A DNA stretch of 64,000 nt from Pseudorhizobium flavum. GTDB taxonomy: Bacteria; Pseudomonadota; Alphaproteobacteria; Rhizobiales; Rhizobiaceae. The DNA lies in the NCBI RefSeq assembly GCF_902502825.2, contig NZ_LR723670.1:3716501-3780500 (forward strand), in the 5' to 3' direction. The notes beneath the pieces are model-generated. The model ran no database searches, was not told the DNA's origin, and saw only the letters and a program-made list of their open reading frames with translations. Below are positions 7,425 to 18,141 of the stretch, one piece after another (positions within the stretch are counted from its first letter, which is position 1; each line of letters begins with the position of its first letter). The position numbers and the translations under genes are program-made.

Positions 7425-8290
7425 CGTCTTACCCGCTGAAGCGGATGGATCAGCCGGCGCATGTGCACCATTGCCATGGGACTGGTCAAACTGGCAGCAT
7501 CGGTCTCTAGCGTAAGCTCGTCGCTGCCGCGCTTGGCCGTCCGGGCGAGGATCTCATAGACGCTCGCCGTCGCCAGCTGCAATGCCCTCTCCTCGTCTGC
7601 TCCAGTCATCAGGCGGGCGAGGAAAAGCGCCGAAAGAAGATCACCCAGCCCGTTCGGCGGATTGTCAATCAGGCGGTGCTCGGCAAGAAGCGCATGCGTG
7701 CCGGTAAGATAAAGATTGCCGGTCCCACCCGCCATCATCGGTATGGCGGAGGTGACCAGCATCCGCGATGGACCAAGCGCCAGCGCCGCCTCCATGATCG
7801 CGGCATTGCTGTCGAGCTCGCTTCCGGCGAGCCAGGCAAGCTCGTATCGGTTCGGGGTTGCGACACTGGCCAGTGGCAGGAGCTCGTCGCGGATTGCCTC
7901 CGCAGTCGACTGCGGGATGTAGAGCCCACCGACATCACCTATGACGGGATCGCAGACATAGAGGAGGCTTGGATTTCTCTCCTGTAGCGCGCGGACGAGC
8001 CTCGCAACCGCCTTCGGCTGCCGCTCGTTTGCGAAATAGCCCGTCAAGACGGCACTGACCTCGCCGAGCCAGCGCGCGTTGATGAGATCATCGATCGCCT
8101 TGTCGAACTCGTCGGCAGCAAATGTAAGGCGGGTCGAAGGACCGTGGCCGGGATGCCAGGGCAAGACAACCGTTGGCAGCGCCCAGACTGGAAATCCCAA
8201 AGTTTCCAACGCGAAGACAGCGGCGCGATTCCCGACGGAACCGCGTACAACATGGCTGGAGATGACGATGACGGCGCCGGAATTTTGCAT
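7421..8290 (-). CDS. pdxY: Pyridoxal kinase
   Basis: A 289-residue ribokinase-fold enzyme. It begins VIVISSHVVRGSVGNRAAVFALE, the PdxY/PdxK substrate motif, has YVCDPVIGD near residue 110, TPNRYELAWLAG near 143, LVTSAIP near 177, and the anion-hole/catalytic NPPNGLGDLLSALFLARL near 211-228. Most kinases of this fold have GTGD at the last position; here NGLGD keeps the catalytic aspartate. It phosphorylates pyridoxal to PLP for salvage. It is translationally coupled to carbonic anhydrase and divergent from the GDH gene, with a 173-base shared upstream region. Confidence 0.93.
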   Translation of the reverse strand: MQNSGAVIVISSHVVRGSVGNRAAVFALETLGFPVWALPTVVLPWHPGHGPSTRLTFAADEFDKAIDDLINARWLGEVSAVLTGYFANERQPKAVARLVRALQERNPSLLYVCDPVIGDVGGLYIPQSTAEAIRDELLPLASVATPNRYELAWLAGSELDSNAAIMEAALALGPSRMLVTSAIPMMAGGTGNLYLTGTHALLAEHRLIDNPPNGLGDLLSALFLARLMTGADEERALQLATASVYEILARTAKRGSDELTLETDAASLTSPMAMVHMRRLIHPLQRVRR

Positions 8291-8463
8291 GTTCTTGCGT
8301 TTCCGTTTTGCCTAGCTTGATGGTTTCTTCGCGCCTGCTTGTCAATAACGGGCTTTGGAGGCGTGGATGCAAAATTGGTCGCCACCTTGGGTTGGCACGG
8401 TCGCGCACTGTTGACGGATCGGGTTTGGCGACAGCATGGTGGCGGCATCATATGGAGAGTGAC

Positions 8464-11400
8464 ATGGGCAGGCAGAATCCGAAGCGGGACAAGCAGATCG
8501 AGATGGCGCACAAGGTGGCAGCCGAAGGCAAGGGCGCCTTCCTGGACCCGGCCATCCTGTTCGGCCGCGCCAGCTCCGACGATCTCGAGCACTACACGCC
8601 CCGCATGCTCGCAGCCTCTGCGGTTCACGCGGCAGAATGCCTCAAGAACTGGACCAGGGTCCGTCCCTCCATAACTCTCCAGCCGGTGGAAGGCGTCGAC
8701 CCGCAGGGTGCGACAGCGCATGTGTTGACGGTTATCGATCGGAACATGCCGTTCCTCTTCGATTCAGTCATGGGAGAGGTCACAGCCTCCCATCGGGAGC
8801 TCTACCTCGCCGTCCACCCAATCCTGCTTCTGGAGCCCGGGAAGGATCCGGCCCTCCGCTCGGCGGACCAGCCGAGCGATCCCGCGCACCATGTCAGCCT
8901 GATCCAGGTTCACCTCCCTCCGCTTCCCGACGCCGATGCAGAGGCCCTTGTCGCGCGCATCCGCTATGTTCTGGACCAGGTCCATCTCGCAATCGCCGAC
9001 TGGCGACCGATGCTCGATCTCCTTGAAGGTGCGGCAGACCAGTTGCGCACCTACTCCGCAAGCCGGAAGAAGACGGACCGCGACGAAGCGCTCGCCTTCC
9101 TCGACTGGCTCCGGGATGACAACTTCACGTTCCTCGGCATGCGGGAGTACGTCTATTCCGGAAAGGGAGCCGACGCCAAGGTGGAGCGCAGCAAGGGGCG
9201 GGGGCTGGGCATCCTGTCGGACCCGGATGTCCTCGTCCTGCGCCAAGGCAAGGACGCGGTGACCACCACCCCGGAAATCCTTGAATTTCTGGACGGCCCT
9301 GACTTTCTGATCGTCACGAAGGCGAATGTGAAGTCGGTCGTCCATCGCCGCGCCTACATGGATTATGTCGGGATCAAGCGCTTCGACGCGGACGGCCGGG
9401 TGACCGGAGAACTGCGCGTCGTCGGCCTCTTCACCGCCACGGCCTATACCCATTCGGTTCACGACATCCCTCTGATTCGCGCCAAGGCGCAGCGGGTCGA
9501 GGAACAACTGGCCTTCGACCCGAACAGTCATTCGGGCCGGATGCTGGCGAACACGCTGGAATCCTACCCGCGAGACGACCTCTTCCAGATCGACGTGCCG
9601 ACACTTGCGCGCTTCTGCGAACAGATCATGGAGCTGAGCGAGCGCCCACGGGTGCGGGCCCTCCCCCGCATCGATCACTTCGATCGTTTCGTTTCCGTAA
9701 TCGTCTACGTCCCCCGCGAGGATTATGATTCGCAGGTGCGAGAGAAGGTGAGCGACTATCTTGCGCGCGTATATGAGGGTCACGTATCGGCGTATTACCC
9801 CGCCTTCCCCGAAGGGGGGGTTGCACGCGTCCATGTCATCATCGGACGCCGCGGTGGGCGCACCCCACGCATTCCCCAGCCGAAGCTGGAGGAGGCCATC
9901 CGAGCCATCTCCACGCCTTGGGAGCAGAGCTTCGCAGCACTTGCCGGCAAGCAAACCGGTCTTACTGTCAACAAGGCCTACCAGGAGGCTTTTGCGCCCG
10001 AGGAAGCCTACGCGGATCTTCATGACATCTCGGCTTGTGCGGAAGGAGCCTCGATCCGCATCGCCTTCTACACCCGGCCGGGGGATACGGCAGAGACCCT
10101 GCGCCTGAAGATCTTCCATCAGCTGGAACACCTGTCGCTGTCACGCCGCGTACCGCTTCTGGAGAATCTCGGCTTTCATGTCGTCAGCGAGCAGACCTTC
10201 GACATTGATGTCCGAACCGACGACCACACTATGCCTGTCGTGTTGCACGACATGGAACTCGAACTCCATCCCGGGACGCCCTTTAATCTCGAGCGTGATG
10301 CCGATCGTTTGGAGGAGGCCTTCCTCGCCGCCTTCCATGGCGGGTCGGACAATGACAGCTTCAACCGGCTTGTGCTCCTGTCGGGTCTGAGCGTCCGGGA
10401 AACGACGGTATTACGGGCCTATGCACGCTATCTCCGGCAGGCCGGAATCGTCTACTCTCAGACGCTGATCGCCGATACGCTTGCCCGTTACCCGGCGATT
10501 TCCCAGGCGATCTGGCGGCTTTTCCACGACAGCCTTGATCCCGAACTGGGTGAGAGGGCGCGGGTGAAGCGCCTCTCGGCTCACCACGTCGCGCTGGAAG
10601 AGGCCCTTGCAGACGTTCCCAGCCTCGACGACGACCGCATCTTCCGCCGCTACATCAACGCGGTGGATGCGACGCTCCGCACCAATTATTTCCAGCGCGA
10701 TGAAGAGGGCCAGCCTCGCGCAACACTCGCGTTCAAGTTCGACCCCAAGCTGCTCGACGGCCTGCCGCAGCCGCGCCCGTTCCGGGAAATCTTCGTCTAC
10801 GGCACCGAGGTCGAGGGCGTGCATCTTCGCTTCGGCAAGGTGGCGCGTGGCGGACTGCGTTGGTCCGATCGCGCCGAGGACTACCGCACGGAGGTGCTTG
10901 GCCTGGTGAAGGCGCAACAGGTCAAGAATGCCGTTATCGTCCCTGTCGGGGCCAAGGGCGGGTTCGTGCCCAAGGCGCTTCCGGCTGGCGGTTCGCGCGA
11001 CGAGATCTTCGCTGCAGGTCGGCAAGCCTACAAGACCTTTATACGCACACTGCTCTCCATCACCGACAACATCGTCGATGGGGAGGTCGTGGGACCCCAG
11101 AACACCGCCCGCCCCGATGGCGACGACCCCTATTTCGTCGTCGCCGCGGACAAGGGGACGGCAACTTTTTCCGATACCGCCAATGCGCTGGCCCAGGAAG
11201 CGGACTTCTGGCTTGATGATGCCTTTGCTTCCGGCGGGTCGGCCGGCTATGACCACAAGAAGATGGGCATCACCGCACGCGGCGCCTGGGAAACCGTCAA
11301 GCGACACTTCCGTGAACTGGACATCGACATCCAGACGACGCCCTTCACAGTGGCGGGAGTTGGCGACATGTCGGGCGACGTCTTCGGCAACGGCATGCTG

Positions 11401-13236
11401 CTGTCGAAGCACATCCGGCTCGTTGCTGCTTTCGACCATCGGGATATTTTCGTCGATCCCGATCCGGATACGGCGCGCAGCTTCGCCGAGCGCCAGCGCC
11501 TCTTCGCGCTGCCGCGATCAAGCTGGCAGGACTACGATCGCACCTGCCTTTCCGAAGGCGGCATGATCATTTCCCGCACCGAAAAATCGGTGAAGCTCAC
11601 GCCACAGGCGAGGACAGCCATCGGTCTAGACAGGGATATCGCGAGCCCCTTTGAGATTATGACCGCCATCCTGAAGAGCCCGGTCGATCTGCTCTGGTTC
11701 GGCGGCATCGGCACCTACATCAAGGCCGCTTCCGAGACCGATGCCGAGGTTGGGGACCGGTCTAACGACCCCATCCGTGTGGTCGCCGCCGATGTACGGG
11801 CCCGGGTCATCGGCGAAGGCGCCAACCTCGGTGTGACCCAGAAGGGACGCATCGCCTATGCCATGCATGGTGGCCGACTGAATTCGGATGCGATCGACAA
11901 TTCCGCCGGAGTGAATTCTTCCGATGTCGAGGTCAACATCAAGATCGCCTTCAGTTCCGCCATGCGCTCCGGCCGCCTGACGCGCGACAAGCGGAACCAG
12001 ATCCTGTCTTCGATGACCGACGAGGTGGCGGAACTCGTCCTGCGCAACAACTATCTGCAGTCGCTCGCCATTTCCCTGACGGAGCGGAAAGGCGCCGATA
12101 ACCGAGAAGAGCTGTCGCGGCTGATGTCGGTTCTGGAGACGCAGGGGCATCTAAACCGCACGGTCGAAACCCTCCCTTCCGATACCGAGCTCGCAGAACG
12201 CTATCTCGCCGGGAAGCCGCTTACCCGGCCGGAGATCGGCGTCCTGCTTTCCTACGCCAAGCTGACCCTCTTCGACGAGATCCTCGAGAGCGCACTTCCG
12301 GACGACCCCTACTTTGCGGAGGTCCTCCGGAACTATTTCCCGTCGAAGATGCAGAAAGGGTTCGCCGCCGACATAGAGGGCCACCGTCTGCACCGCGAGA
12401 TCATTTCGACCGTCCTGGCAAACGAGGTCATCAACCGGGGTGGGCCGGGCTTCATCCAGGCGATGATCGACGCGACGGGAGCCTCTCCATCGGAAGTAGT
12501 CAAGGCGGCCTATCTCGCCCGAGAAGGTTTTGAACTGTCCCGCCTGTGGGCTGCCACCGATGCCTTGGACGGAAAGCTCCCAGGCGGGACCCAGAACAAG
12601 CTTTATGCCCGAATCGGAGAGATATTTACGGACGCGACGCACCTCATCCTGATCACGCGATCGGGCTTAGGGCCAATGGACACGGCGATCTCAAGCCTCA
12701 AGGCGGGCGCAAACAAGCTGCGCGGAGCGATGGATACGCTGGGCTTGGCCTCCGAACTTCGTGAACGTGCCGAGGAGATGGAGGCAGAAGGTGTGCCTAC
12801 CGCTCTTGCGAGGGACATCAGCCGCCTGCCGACGCTTTCCCTCGTCCCGGAGATCCTGTTGATCGGCAGCCGTACGGAGAGTGATCTCGGCCGTGTTGCT
12901 CAGACATACTTTGCGGCGACCGACACCTTCAGGATAGATCGTCTGCTGAGGCTCGGGGAGGCGGTCAGTCCCGGAGACCATTATGAAAGCGTCGCGCTTG
13001 GCAGAAGCCTTGCACAGATCTCTTCAGCCCGTCGCGACATCGTCTGCTCCGCGCTCACGTCGCATCCGCGCGACAAGAAACCCCTGGAGCTCTGGTACGG
13101 CGACAGGCGTCAGCAGGTGAACAGGCTCGTCAACGAAATCCTTGCCTTGAGCGAGGCGAGCGACTTCAACCTGGCAAAACTTACGGTGGCCGCAGGCCTG
13201 CTTGGAGATCTTGCAGCGTCGAGGCCGACGAGTTGA
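8464..13236 (+). CDS. NAD-specific glutamate dehydrogenase, large (180-kDa) type
   Basis: A giant GDH of about 1,590 residues, the size of the 180-kDa NAD-GDH family known from Streptomyces, Pseudomonas and alphaproteobacteria. The N-terminal third holds ACT-like regulatory domains. The catalytic core is at about residues 780-1230: GGLRWSDRAEDYRTEVLG, then VKNAVIVPVGAKGGF with the catalytic lysine, and a Rossmann part with VAGVGDMSGDVFGNGML. It deaminates glutamate to 2-oxoglutarate with NAD, mainly a catabolic route. I chose the ATG at 8464 because GGAGAG precedes it; an ATG at 8452 and longer frames are possible. Gene order and size are typical, with nothing broken. Confidence 0.95.
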   Translation: MGRQNPKRDKQIEMAHKVAAEGKGAFLDPAILFGRASSDDLEHYTPRMLAASAVHAAECLKNWTRVRPSITLQPVEGVDPQGATAHVLTVIDRNMPFLFDSVMGEVTASHRELYLAVHPILLLEPGKDPALRSADQPSDPAHHVSLIQVHLPPLPDADAEALVARIRYVLDQVHLAIADWRPMLDLLEGAADQLRTYSASRKKTDRDEALAFLDWLRDDNFTFLGMREYVYSGKGADAKVERSKGRGLGILSDPDVLVLRQGKDAVTTTPEILEFLDGPDFLIVTKANVKSVVHRRAYMDYVGIKRFDADGRVTGELRVVGLFTATAYTHSVHDIPLIRAKAQRVEEQLAFDPNSHSGRMLANTLESYPRDDLFQIDVPTLARFCEQIMELSERPRVRALPRIDHFDRFVSVIVYVPREDYDSQVREKVSDYLARVYEGHVSAYYPAFPEGGVARVHVIIGRRGGRTPRIPQPKLEEAIRAISTPWEQSFAALAGKQTGLTVNKAYQEAFAPEEAYADLHDISACAEGASIRIAFYTRPGDTAETLRLKIFHQLEHLSLSRRVPLLENLGFHVVSEQTFDIDVRTDDHTMPVVLHDMELELHPGTPFNLERDADRLEEAFLAAFHGGSDNDSFNRLVLLSGLSVRETTVLRAYARYLRQAGIVYSQTLIADTLARYPAISQAIWRLFHDSLDPELGERARVKRLSAHHVALEEALADVPSLDDDRIFRRYINAVDATLRTNYFQRDEEGQPRATLAFKFDPKLLDGLPQPRPFREIFVYGTEVEGVHLRFGKVARGGLRWSDRAEDYRTEVLGLVKAQQVKNAVIVPVGAKGGFVPKALPAGGSRDEIFAAGRQAYKTFIRTLLSITDNIVDGEVVGPQNTARPDGDDPYFVVAADKGTATFSDTANALAQEADFWLDDAFASGGSAGYDHKKMGITARGAWETVKRHFRELDIDIQTTPFTVAGVGDMSGDVFGNGMLLSKHIRLVAAFDHRDIFVDPDPDTARSFAERQRLFALPRSSWQDYDRTCLSEGGMIISRTEKSVKLTPQARTAIGLDRDIASPFEIMTAILKSPVDLLWFGGIGTYIKAASETDAEVGDRSNDPIRVVAADVRARVIGEGANLGVTQKGRIAYAMHGGRLNSDAIDNSAGVNSSDVEVNIKIAFSSAMRSGRLTRDKRNQILSSMTDEVAELVLRNNYLQSLAISLTERKGADNREELSRLMSVLETQGHLNRTVETLPSDTELAERYLAGKPLTRPEIGVLLSYAKLTLFDEILESALPDDPYFAEVLRNYFPSKMQKGFAADIEGHRLHREIISTVLANEVINRGGPGFIQAMIDATGASPSEVVKAAYLAREGFELSRLWAATDALDGKLPGGTQNKLYARIGEIFTDATHLILITRSGLGPMDTAISSLKAGANKLRGAMDTLGLASELRERAEEMEAEGVPTALARDISRLPTLSLVPEILLIGSRTESDLGRVAQTYFAATDTFRIDRLLRLGEAVSPGDHYESVALGRSLAQISSARRDIVCSALTSHPRDKKPLELWYGDRRQQVNRLVNEILALSEASDFNLAKLTVAAGLLGDLAASRPTS

Positions 13237-13264
13237 GTATCGGATTCATTCCGGGAGAGTCCCA

Positions 13265-14659
13265 GTGACCGATCGCGCGCCGTCCGAGGTCCTGCACCAA
13301 CCCGGCGCGTCTCGGCTTGGCGTCCGCGGTTGGATGCTCTTTGACTGGGCCGCGCAACCTTTCTTCACCGTCATCGTGACCTTTGTCTTCGGCCCCTACT
13401 TCGTCGCCCGGCTGACGGAGGACCCGGTTTCGGCGCAAGCGGCCTGGGGCAGTATGGCCACCATTGCATCGATTGTTATTGCGGTCCTGTCACCGGTGCT
13501 CGGCTCGATCGCCGACCAGTCCGGCCCGCGCAAGCCATGGATCGCAGCCTTCGCCGCCGTGAAAATCCTGTGCCTCTCGCTGTTCTGGTTTGCAGCCCCG
13601 GGCACAGTCATGGTCTGGCCCCTTCTGCTGATGACGTTCGCGATGATCTCGGCCGAGTTCTCCATCGTCTTCAACGATTCGATGATGCCCCGGCTGGTGA
13701 GCCAGCAGGAGGTCGGCAGAGTATCGAACACCGCCTGGGGTCTCGGCTATCTCGGCGGCATGCTGGTGCTGATCCTCGTCGTCGCCTTTCTTGCCGGCAG
13801 CCCCCAGACCGGGCTGACCCTGATCGGCATCGAGCCGCTGTTCGGCCTCGACCCTTCTCTCGGAGAAGATGCACGCATTACTGGGCCGATAGCAGCGGGC
13901 TGGTACCTAGTCTTTATCCTGCCGATGTTCCTCTTCACGCCGGATGCTGCCCGAGGCCTTCCAATGAGAGCGGCAATCCGATCCGGTCTGGGGGAGTTAC
14001 GGGGGACGATCCGGGAACTTAGGCAAAGACCCGGCATCACCCGATTTCTCATTGCGCGGATGCTCTATCAGGATGGCGTAAATGGCCTGCTGATCCTGGG
14101 TGGCGCCTTCGCGGCCGGCATGTTCGGGTGGGCGACCATTGAGATCGGCGTCTACGGCATCCTCCTGAACGTCGTCGCCATATTCGGCTGCCTCGTCGCC
14201 GGCCGCCTGGATCTGAGGCTGGGCTCGAAGATCGTCGTCCTGGTGGGGCTGGTCCTGCTCATAGCCGCAACGGCAGGGATCATCTCCACCGGTCCCGGCT
14301 TCGTCTTCTTCGGTCTCGTGCCTCTTGCCATTGAAGACAGCGGCGGACTTTTCGGGACGGCGGCGGAAAAGGCCTACGTGTTCTTTGGCCTCTTGATCGG
14401 CCTCGCCTTCGGCCCTGTACAGGCGTCGTCACGCGCCTATCTCGCCCGCAGCGTCGATATTGCCGATGCCGGACGCTACTTCGGAATCTACGCGCTTTCC
14501 GGACGCGCAACCAGCTTCATGGCAACGCTGCTGTTTTCGCTGGTTACCTATGCCACCGGCTCTTCACGCATCGGCATGGCGACGCTCATCCTGTTCCTGG
14601 CGGCTGGGCTCGTGCTTCTCTTGCGGACGCCCTATCCAGCCAACCGAACGGCCGGATGA
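13265..14659 (+). CDS. MFS transporter, UMF1/Atg22-like family
   Basis: A 464-residue membrane protein with about 12 hydrophobic segments. The start GWMLFDWAAQPFFTVIVTFVF is the signature of the UMF1 (Atg22-like) branch of the major facilitator superfamily, usually written as W-x-x-Y/F-D-W-A. It is followed by SPVLGSIADQSGPRKPW, the MFS loop 2-3 motif. The GTG at 13265 follows GGGAGAG and gives the expected N-terminus. Substrates of bacterial members are unknown; an efflux or metabolite role is only inference. It begins 28 bases after the GDH gene, so may be co-transcribed with it, and its stop lies three bases from that of convergent purH. Confidence 0.88.
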   Translation: MTDRAPSEVLHQPGASRLGVRGWMLFDWAAQPFFTVIVTFVFGPYFVARLTEDPVSAQAAWGSMATIASIVIAVLSPVLGSIADQSGPRKPWIAAFAAVKILCLSLFWFAAPGTVMVWPLLLMTFAMISAEFSIVFNDSMMPRLVSQQEVGRVSNTAWGLGYLGGMLVLILVVAFLAGSPQTGLTLIGIEPLFGLDPSLGEDARITGPIAAGWYLVFILPMFLFTPDAARGLPMRAAIRSGLGELRGTIRELRQRPGITRFLIARMLYQDGVNGLLILGGAFAAGMFGWATIEIGVYGILLNVVAIFGCLVAGRLDLRLGSKIVVLVGLVLLIAATAGIISTGPGFVFFGLVPLAIEDSGGLFGTAAEKAYVFFGLLIGLAFGPVQASSRAYLARSVDIADAGRYFGIYALSGRATSFMATLLFSLVTYATGSSRIGMATLILFLAAGLVLLLRTPYPANRTAG

Positions 14660-14662
14660 CAC

Positions 14663-16279
14663 CTAGTGGCGGAAGTGGCGCATGCCGGTGAAGACCATGG
14701 CGACGCCATGCTCGTTCGCTGCATCGATCACTTCCTGGTCACGCATGGAGCCACCGGGCTGGATGACTGCAGTAGCCCCGGCCGCAATTGCGGACAGGAG
14801 GCCGTCCGCGAAGGGGAAGAAGGCTTCGGAGGCGACCGCAGATCCCTTCGTCATCGGCTCGGACCATCCCATTGCCTTGGCCGCTTCCCCCGCTTTGATC
14901 GCTGCAATGCGAGCGGAGTCGATGCGGCTCATCTGCCCTGCCCCAATACCGGCCGTCTGGCCGTCCTTCGCATAAACGATCGCGTTGGATTTGACGTGCT
15001 TGGCCACCTTGTAGGCGAACTTCATGTCTTCCAGCTCCCGGTCGGTAGGAGCCCGGGTCGTGACGACGCGAAGATCGATGTCCTCGATCATCCCGTTGTC
15101 GCGTGTCTGGACCAGCAGGCCGCCGGCCACGGTCTTCGCCGTGATGCCGCGGGAGCGCGGGTCAGGCAGGCCGCCGGTTTCGAGAAGCCGCAGGTTCGGT
15201 TTCTTTGCGATCACCGCCTTCGCCTCTTCGGAGACTTCAGGTGCAATGATTACTTCCGTGAACAGCTTGACGATCTCCTCGGCCGTTTCTCCGTCCAGCA
15301 ACTGGTTGAGGGCTATGATCCCGCCGAAGGCGGAGGTGGAATCGCAGGCAAGCGCGCGAAGGTACGCTTCCCTCAGCGAGGCTCCTGTGGCGACGCCGCA
15401 GGGATTGGCATGCTTGATGATCGCACAGGCAGGACCCTGCTCCGGAGCGAACTCCCCAATAAGTTCGAACGCGCCGTCCGTGTCATTGATGTTGTTGTAG
15501 GAGAGCTGCTTGCCCTGCAGGAGCCTTGCGGTGGCTACACCCGGGCGGTTCTCGCCGGTGATGTAGAACCCCGCACTCTGGTGCGGGTTCTCGCCATAGC
15601 GCATCTCTTCCTTCAGAACGCCGCCGATCGTCCGGTAGCACGGGATCTCGATATCGAGCGCTTCGGCGAACCAGTTGGAGATTGCTGCATCATATGCGGC
15701 GGTCCGTGCATAGGCCTTGGCTGCCAGTTTCTGGCGGAAGGAATAGCTGGTCTGGCTATTATTGGTGCGCAAGGCCTCTATCAGGGCAGGGTAGTCGGAC
15801 GGGTCTACGACGATGGTGACGTAAGCATGGTTCTTGGCCGAGGCACGGATCATCGCCGGTCCGCCGATATCGATGTTCTCGACGGTCGTGGGATAATCTC
15901 CGCCGGCAGACCTGACCTCCTCGAACGGGTAGAGGTTGATGACCGCGAGGTCGATCGCCTCGATCCCGTGCGCCTTCATCGCCTCGACATGCTCCTGATC
16001 GTCGCGGATAGCCAGGAGACCGCCGTGGACGTTCGGATGCAGGGTCTTGACCCGCCCGTCCATGATCTCCGGAAACCCCGTGATGTCGGACACATCCGTC
16101 ACCTCGAGCCCGGCGGCGGAGAGCGCCTTGTGGGTTCCACCCGTCGAAAGGAGCCGGACGCCCTGCGACGCAAGACCGCCTGCCAGTTCGACGATGCCGG
16201 TCTTGTCGGAGACCGAGAGAAGCGCCGTGCGGATCTTGACGTTGTCGGGAGCGGGGATCTTTTTGGAATCGACGGCCAT
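14663..16279 (-). CDS. purH: Bifunctional AICAR formyltransferase / IMP cyclohydrolase
   Basis: A 538-residue protein with the two expected domains. The N-terminal MGS-like cyclohydrolase part (about 1-200) includes [25 protein letters not shown] and [15 protein letters not shown]. The C-terminal formyltransferase part has [14 protein letters not shown] near residue 230, [13 protein letters not shown] near 285, and SDAFFPF-like [10 protein letters not shown] near 490. It completes the last two steps of purine synthesis to IMP. It is downstream of the heparinase-like gene on the same strand, with 79 bases between them. Confidence 0.98.
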   Translation of the reverse strand: MAVDSKKIPAPDNVKIRTALLSVSDKTGIVELAGGLASQGVRLLSTGGTHKALSAAGLEVTDVSDITGFPEIMDGRVKTLHPNVHGGLLAIRDDQEHVEAMKAHGIEAIDLAVINLYPFEEVRSAGGDYPTTVENIDIGGPAMIRASAKNHAYVTIVVDPSDYPALIEALRTNNSQTSYSFRQKLAAKAYARTAAYDAAISNWFAEALDIEIPCYRTIGGVLKEEMRYGENPHQSAGFYITGENRPGVATARLLQGKQLSYNNINDTDGAFELIGEFAPEQGPACAIIKHANPCGVATGASLREAYLRALACDSTSAFGGIIALNQLLDGETAEEIVKLFTEVIIAPEVSEEAKAVIAKKPNLRLLETGGLPDPRSRGITAKTVAGGLLVQTRDNGMIEDIDLRVVTTRAPTDRELEDMKFAYKVAKHVKSNAIVYAKDGQTAGIGAGQMSRIDSARIAAIKAGEAAKAMGWSEPMTKGSAVASEAFFPFADGLLSAIAAGATAVIQPGGSMRDQEVIDAANEHGVAMVFTGMRHFRH

Positions 16280-16358
16280 CGGGCTCTCCTGCGAACGCGC
16301 GCTTCAGGCGCTGGGGCGGTTGCGGCCCGTTAGCACAGCTTCGCCAGAGAGGAAACGC

Positions 16359-18041
16359 CTATTCGACCCGCTTCAGCATCCATCTGATTTCTGAAGTCTC
16401 GGGCAACGAGAAGTGGAGAACGAGCTGCCGGCTGGCACGCATGCCTGAGACATCGGCGAAGAAGATGTCGTCCTCGATCTCCACCGCGTGACCCGGCACG
16501 TTGAACTCCCAGGCCTCGCCATCCGGTGCTACGAGCAGCACCCTTTCTCGATCTTCCCTGGACATAGTGATGGCCGGATGAATGTGGAACCGGGCGGCGG
16601 CCGATACGGGTGCGCGAGGCGGCTTCGCATCCTCCGGCACGAACAATCTCTCATGGCCCTTGATCTTGTTGCCCTTGCCGCTCAATCCGATCGATCGTTC
16701 GTGGCAGTAGCCGAACGGCTTCAGATATCCGTCATGGACCGCACGGACCCAATCGCCGCCGTGCTGGTCATCCCATCGTTCGACATCCACCTCGTTCACC
16801 CCCGCGAGGATCGACGAACGGCAGAGGTGTGACCGCAGAAGGCGGCTCGAGGAGGTCTCGTTGATCGTGATCGTCGAGTGGGCCGCCGTCGAACGGGCGA
16901 GCCCTCGGAAATCCCCGGAGGCAAATTTCGGTGCGCCGCAGTTGACGATGAAGCGATGGCGCCCGGACGACATCTCGAATGCCAGGCATCCCGCATGGCT
17001 TCGCCGCGAGAGCTCGGCCGAACGTGGCTTGCCGGTATCGACAATGACCGTGGCCCCCTCGGCCGATAGCCGGTGGTATCGCATGTGAGGGAGCGACTTG
17101 AACGGCTGGCCCGCTGTTTCGTCGTAACGCAGGACGGATATCAACTCGCTTGCCGGGGTGGAGGTGGCACCGTTGAAGAGCGCCAGGTCTCCGTCCTGGT
17201 GGCGGAAGAATCGCAGCGCCGGATACATGCGGTCGATGGTCGGAATCAGCTTGGCCGGCACGTCGTGCCCAAGATTGATATAGGTCTGGCGTAGCGGCAG
17301 AAGGTCAAGCAGCAGGTCGAGCAGGATGCGCGGATTGCGAGAGACATGCCCTCCGTCCGGCAGGATCTGGCGCTCGAGTTCACGGTCAAGACGGCTGCCT
17401 TCGCGACGAATGAAAGCGTTGCGCGTCGGCATCGCGACAGAGGCCATGGCAAGGGCGATCCGGATGCGGAGACGCGTTTCGTCCATCGGCAGACCGCGAA
17501 CGATCCGGCGCAGGTATCGCACCTGGTAGGTGAGGCTTCTCATGAACCGGCGGTAGAAGCCAGCCTCGGCGCCCTGCAGGACGATGGTGGAGTGTGAGAG
17601 CCAGGCGATCACCCGCTCCGCTGCGACATGCGGTCGCCAAGCCAGACCTCGCGCCCTGCGCCCGTGATTGTTCATCCAGCTTGAGGTGATCGCCCGGGCC
17701 CTGGCACAGGCCTCTGCGCTGCGGTCCGCCCGGATGTGACGGAGCCAGGCAAAGGAGTGCAGCCGTTCGGCTAGCGCCTCCGTCGGCGCTTCCACCTCAA
17801 ACGGCGAGTAGCCTTCGGTATCGAAGGACGTACCGGCAAGCGGGAACCGGCGCTGGGCGATCTCCTCTGCCACGAAGGGGTCGATGGCACGAAGATCGGT
17901 CGGTGCAACGATCAGCCGGTCGGGCACGCCGGAAGCGGACGAGGTCAATGCAAGCCGCAAACCGGCTGTGCGCCGGTAGAACCGGCGGCCGATTTCCCGC
18001 AAGCCGAAGGCCACAAGCCGTCGACGATCCGCGAGTTGCAT
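16359..18041 (-). CDS. Heparinase II/III-like protein
   Basis: A 560-residue protein. The N-terminal two thirds is alpha-helical (toroid-like; WLSHSTIVLQGAEAGFYRRFM near residue 140). The C-terminal third is the beta-sandwich Hepar_II_III domain with LALFNGAT near 292, SHAGCLAFEMSSG near 348, and GLARSTAAHSTITINETSS near 380-398 with the conserved His. Such genes are common next to purH and rsmB in rhizobia. Known homologues are polysaccharide lyases, but no signal peptide is visible here, so an activity on intracellular or imported glycans, or on envelope polymers, is only a guess. The ATG at 18041 is used; a TTG two codons upstream has a better-spaced GGAG and may be the real start. Confidence 0.85.
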   Translation of the reverse strand: MQLADRRRLVAFGLREIGRRFYRRTAGLRLALTSSASGVPDRLIVAPTDLRAIDPFVAEEIAQRRFPLAGTSFDTEGYSPFEVEAPTEALAERLHSFAWLRHIRADRSAEACARARAITSSWMNNHGRRARGLAWRPHVAAERVIAWLSHSTIVLQGAEAGFYRRFMRSLTYQVRYLRRIVRGLPMDETRLRIRIALAMASVAMPTRNAFIRREGSRLDRELERQILPDGGHVSRNPRILLDLLLDLLPLRQTYINLGHDVPAKLIPTIDRMYPALRFFRHQDGDLALFNGATSTPASELISVLRYDETAGQPFKSLPHMRYHRLSAEGATVIVDTGKPRSAELSRRSHAGCLAFEMSSGRHRFIVNCGAPKFASGDFRGLARSTAAHSTITINETSSSRLLRSHLCRSSILAGVNEVDVERWDDQHGGDWVRAVHDGYLKPFGYCHERSIGLSGKGNKIKGHERLFVPEDAKPPRAPVSAAARFHIHPAITMSREDRERVLLVAPDGEAWEFNVPGHAVEIEDDIFFADVSGMRASRQLVLHFSLPETSEIRWMLKRVE

Positions 18042-18141
18042 GATCAATCTGGAACACTCCGCAGGAGCAGTCGCCCGCCAGTGCAGACGGATCGCCCTTT
18101 AGTCAATTCGAATACAATCTGCTGGGATGGTAAAGAAAATC

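Noticed and set aside
8411..8439. TTGACG before the GDH gene as a promoter
   Set aside because: The sequence 17 bases downstream is GCATGG, which does not resemble a -10 box.
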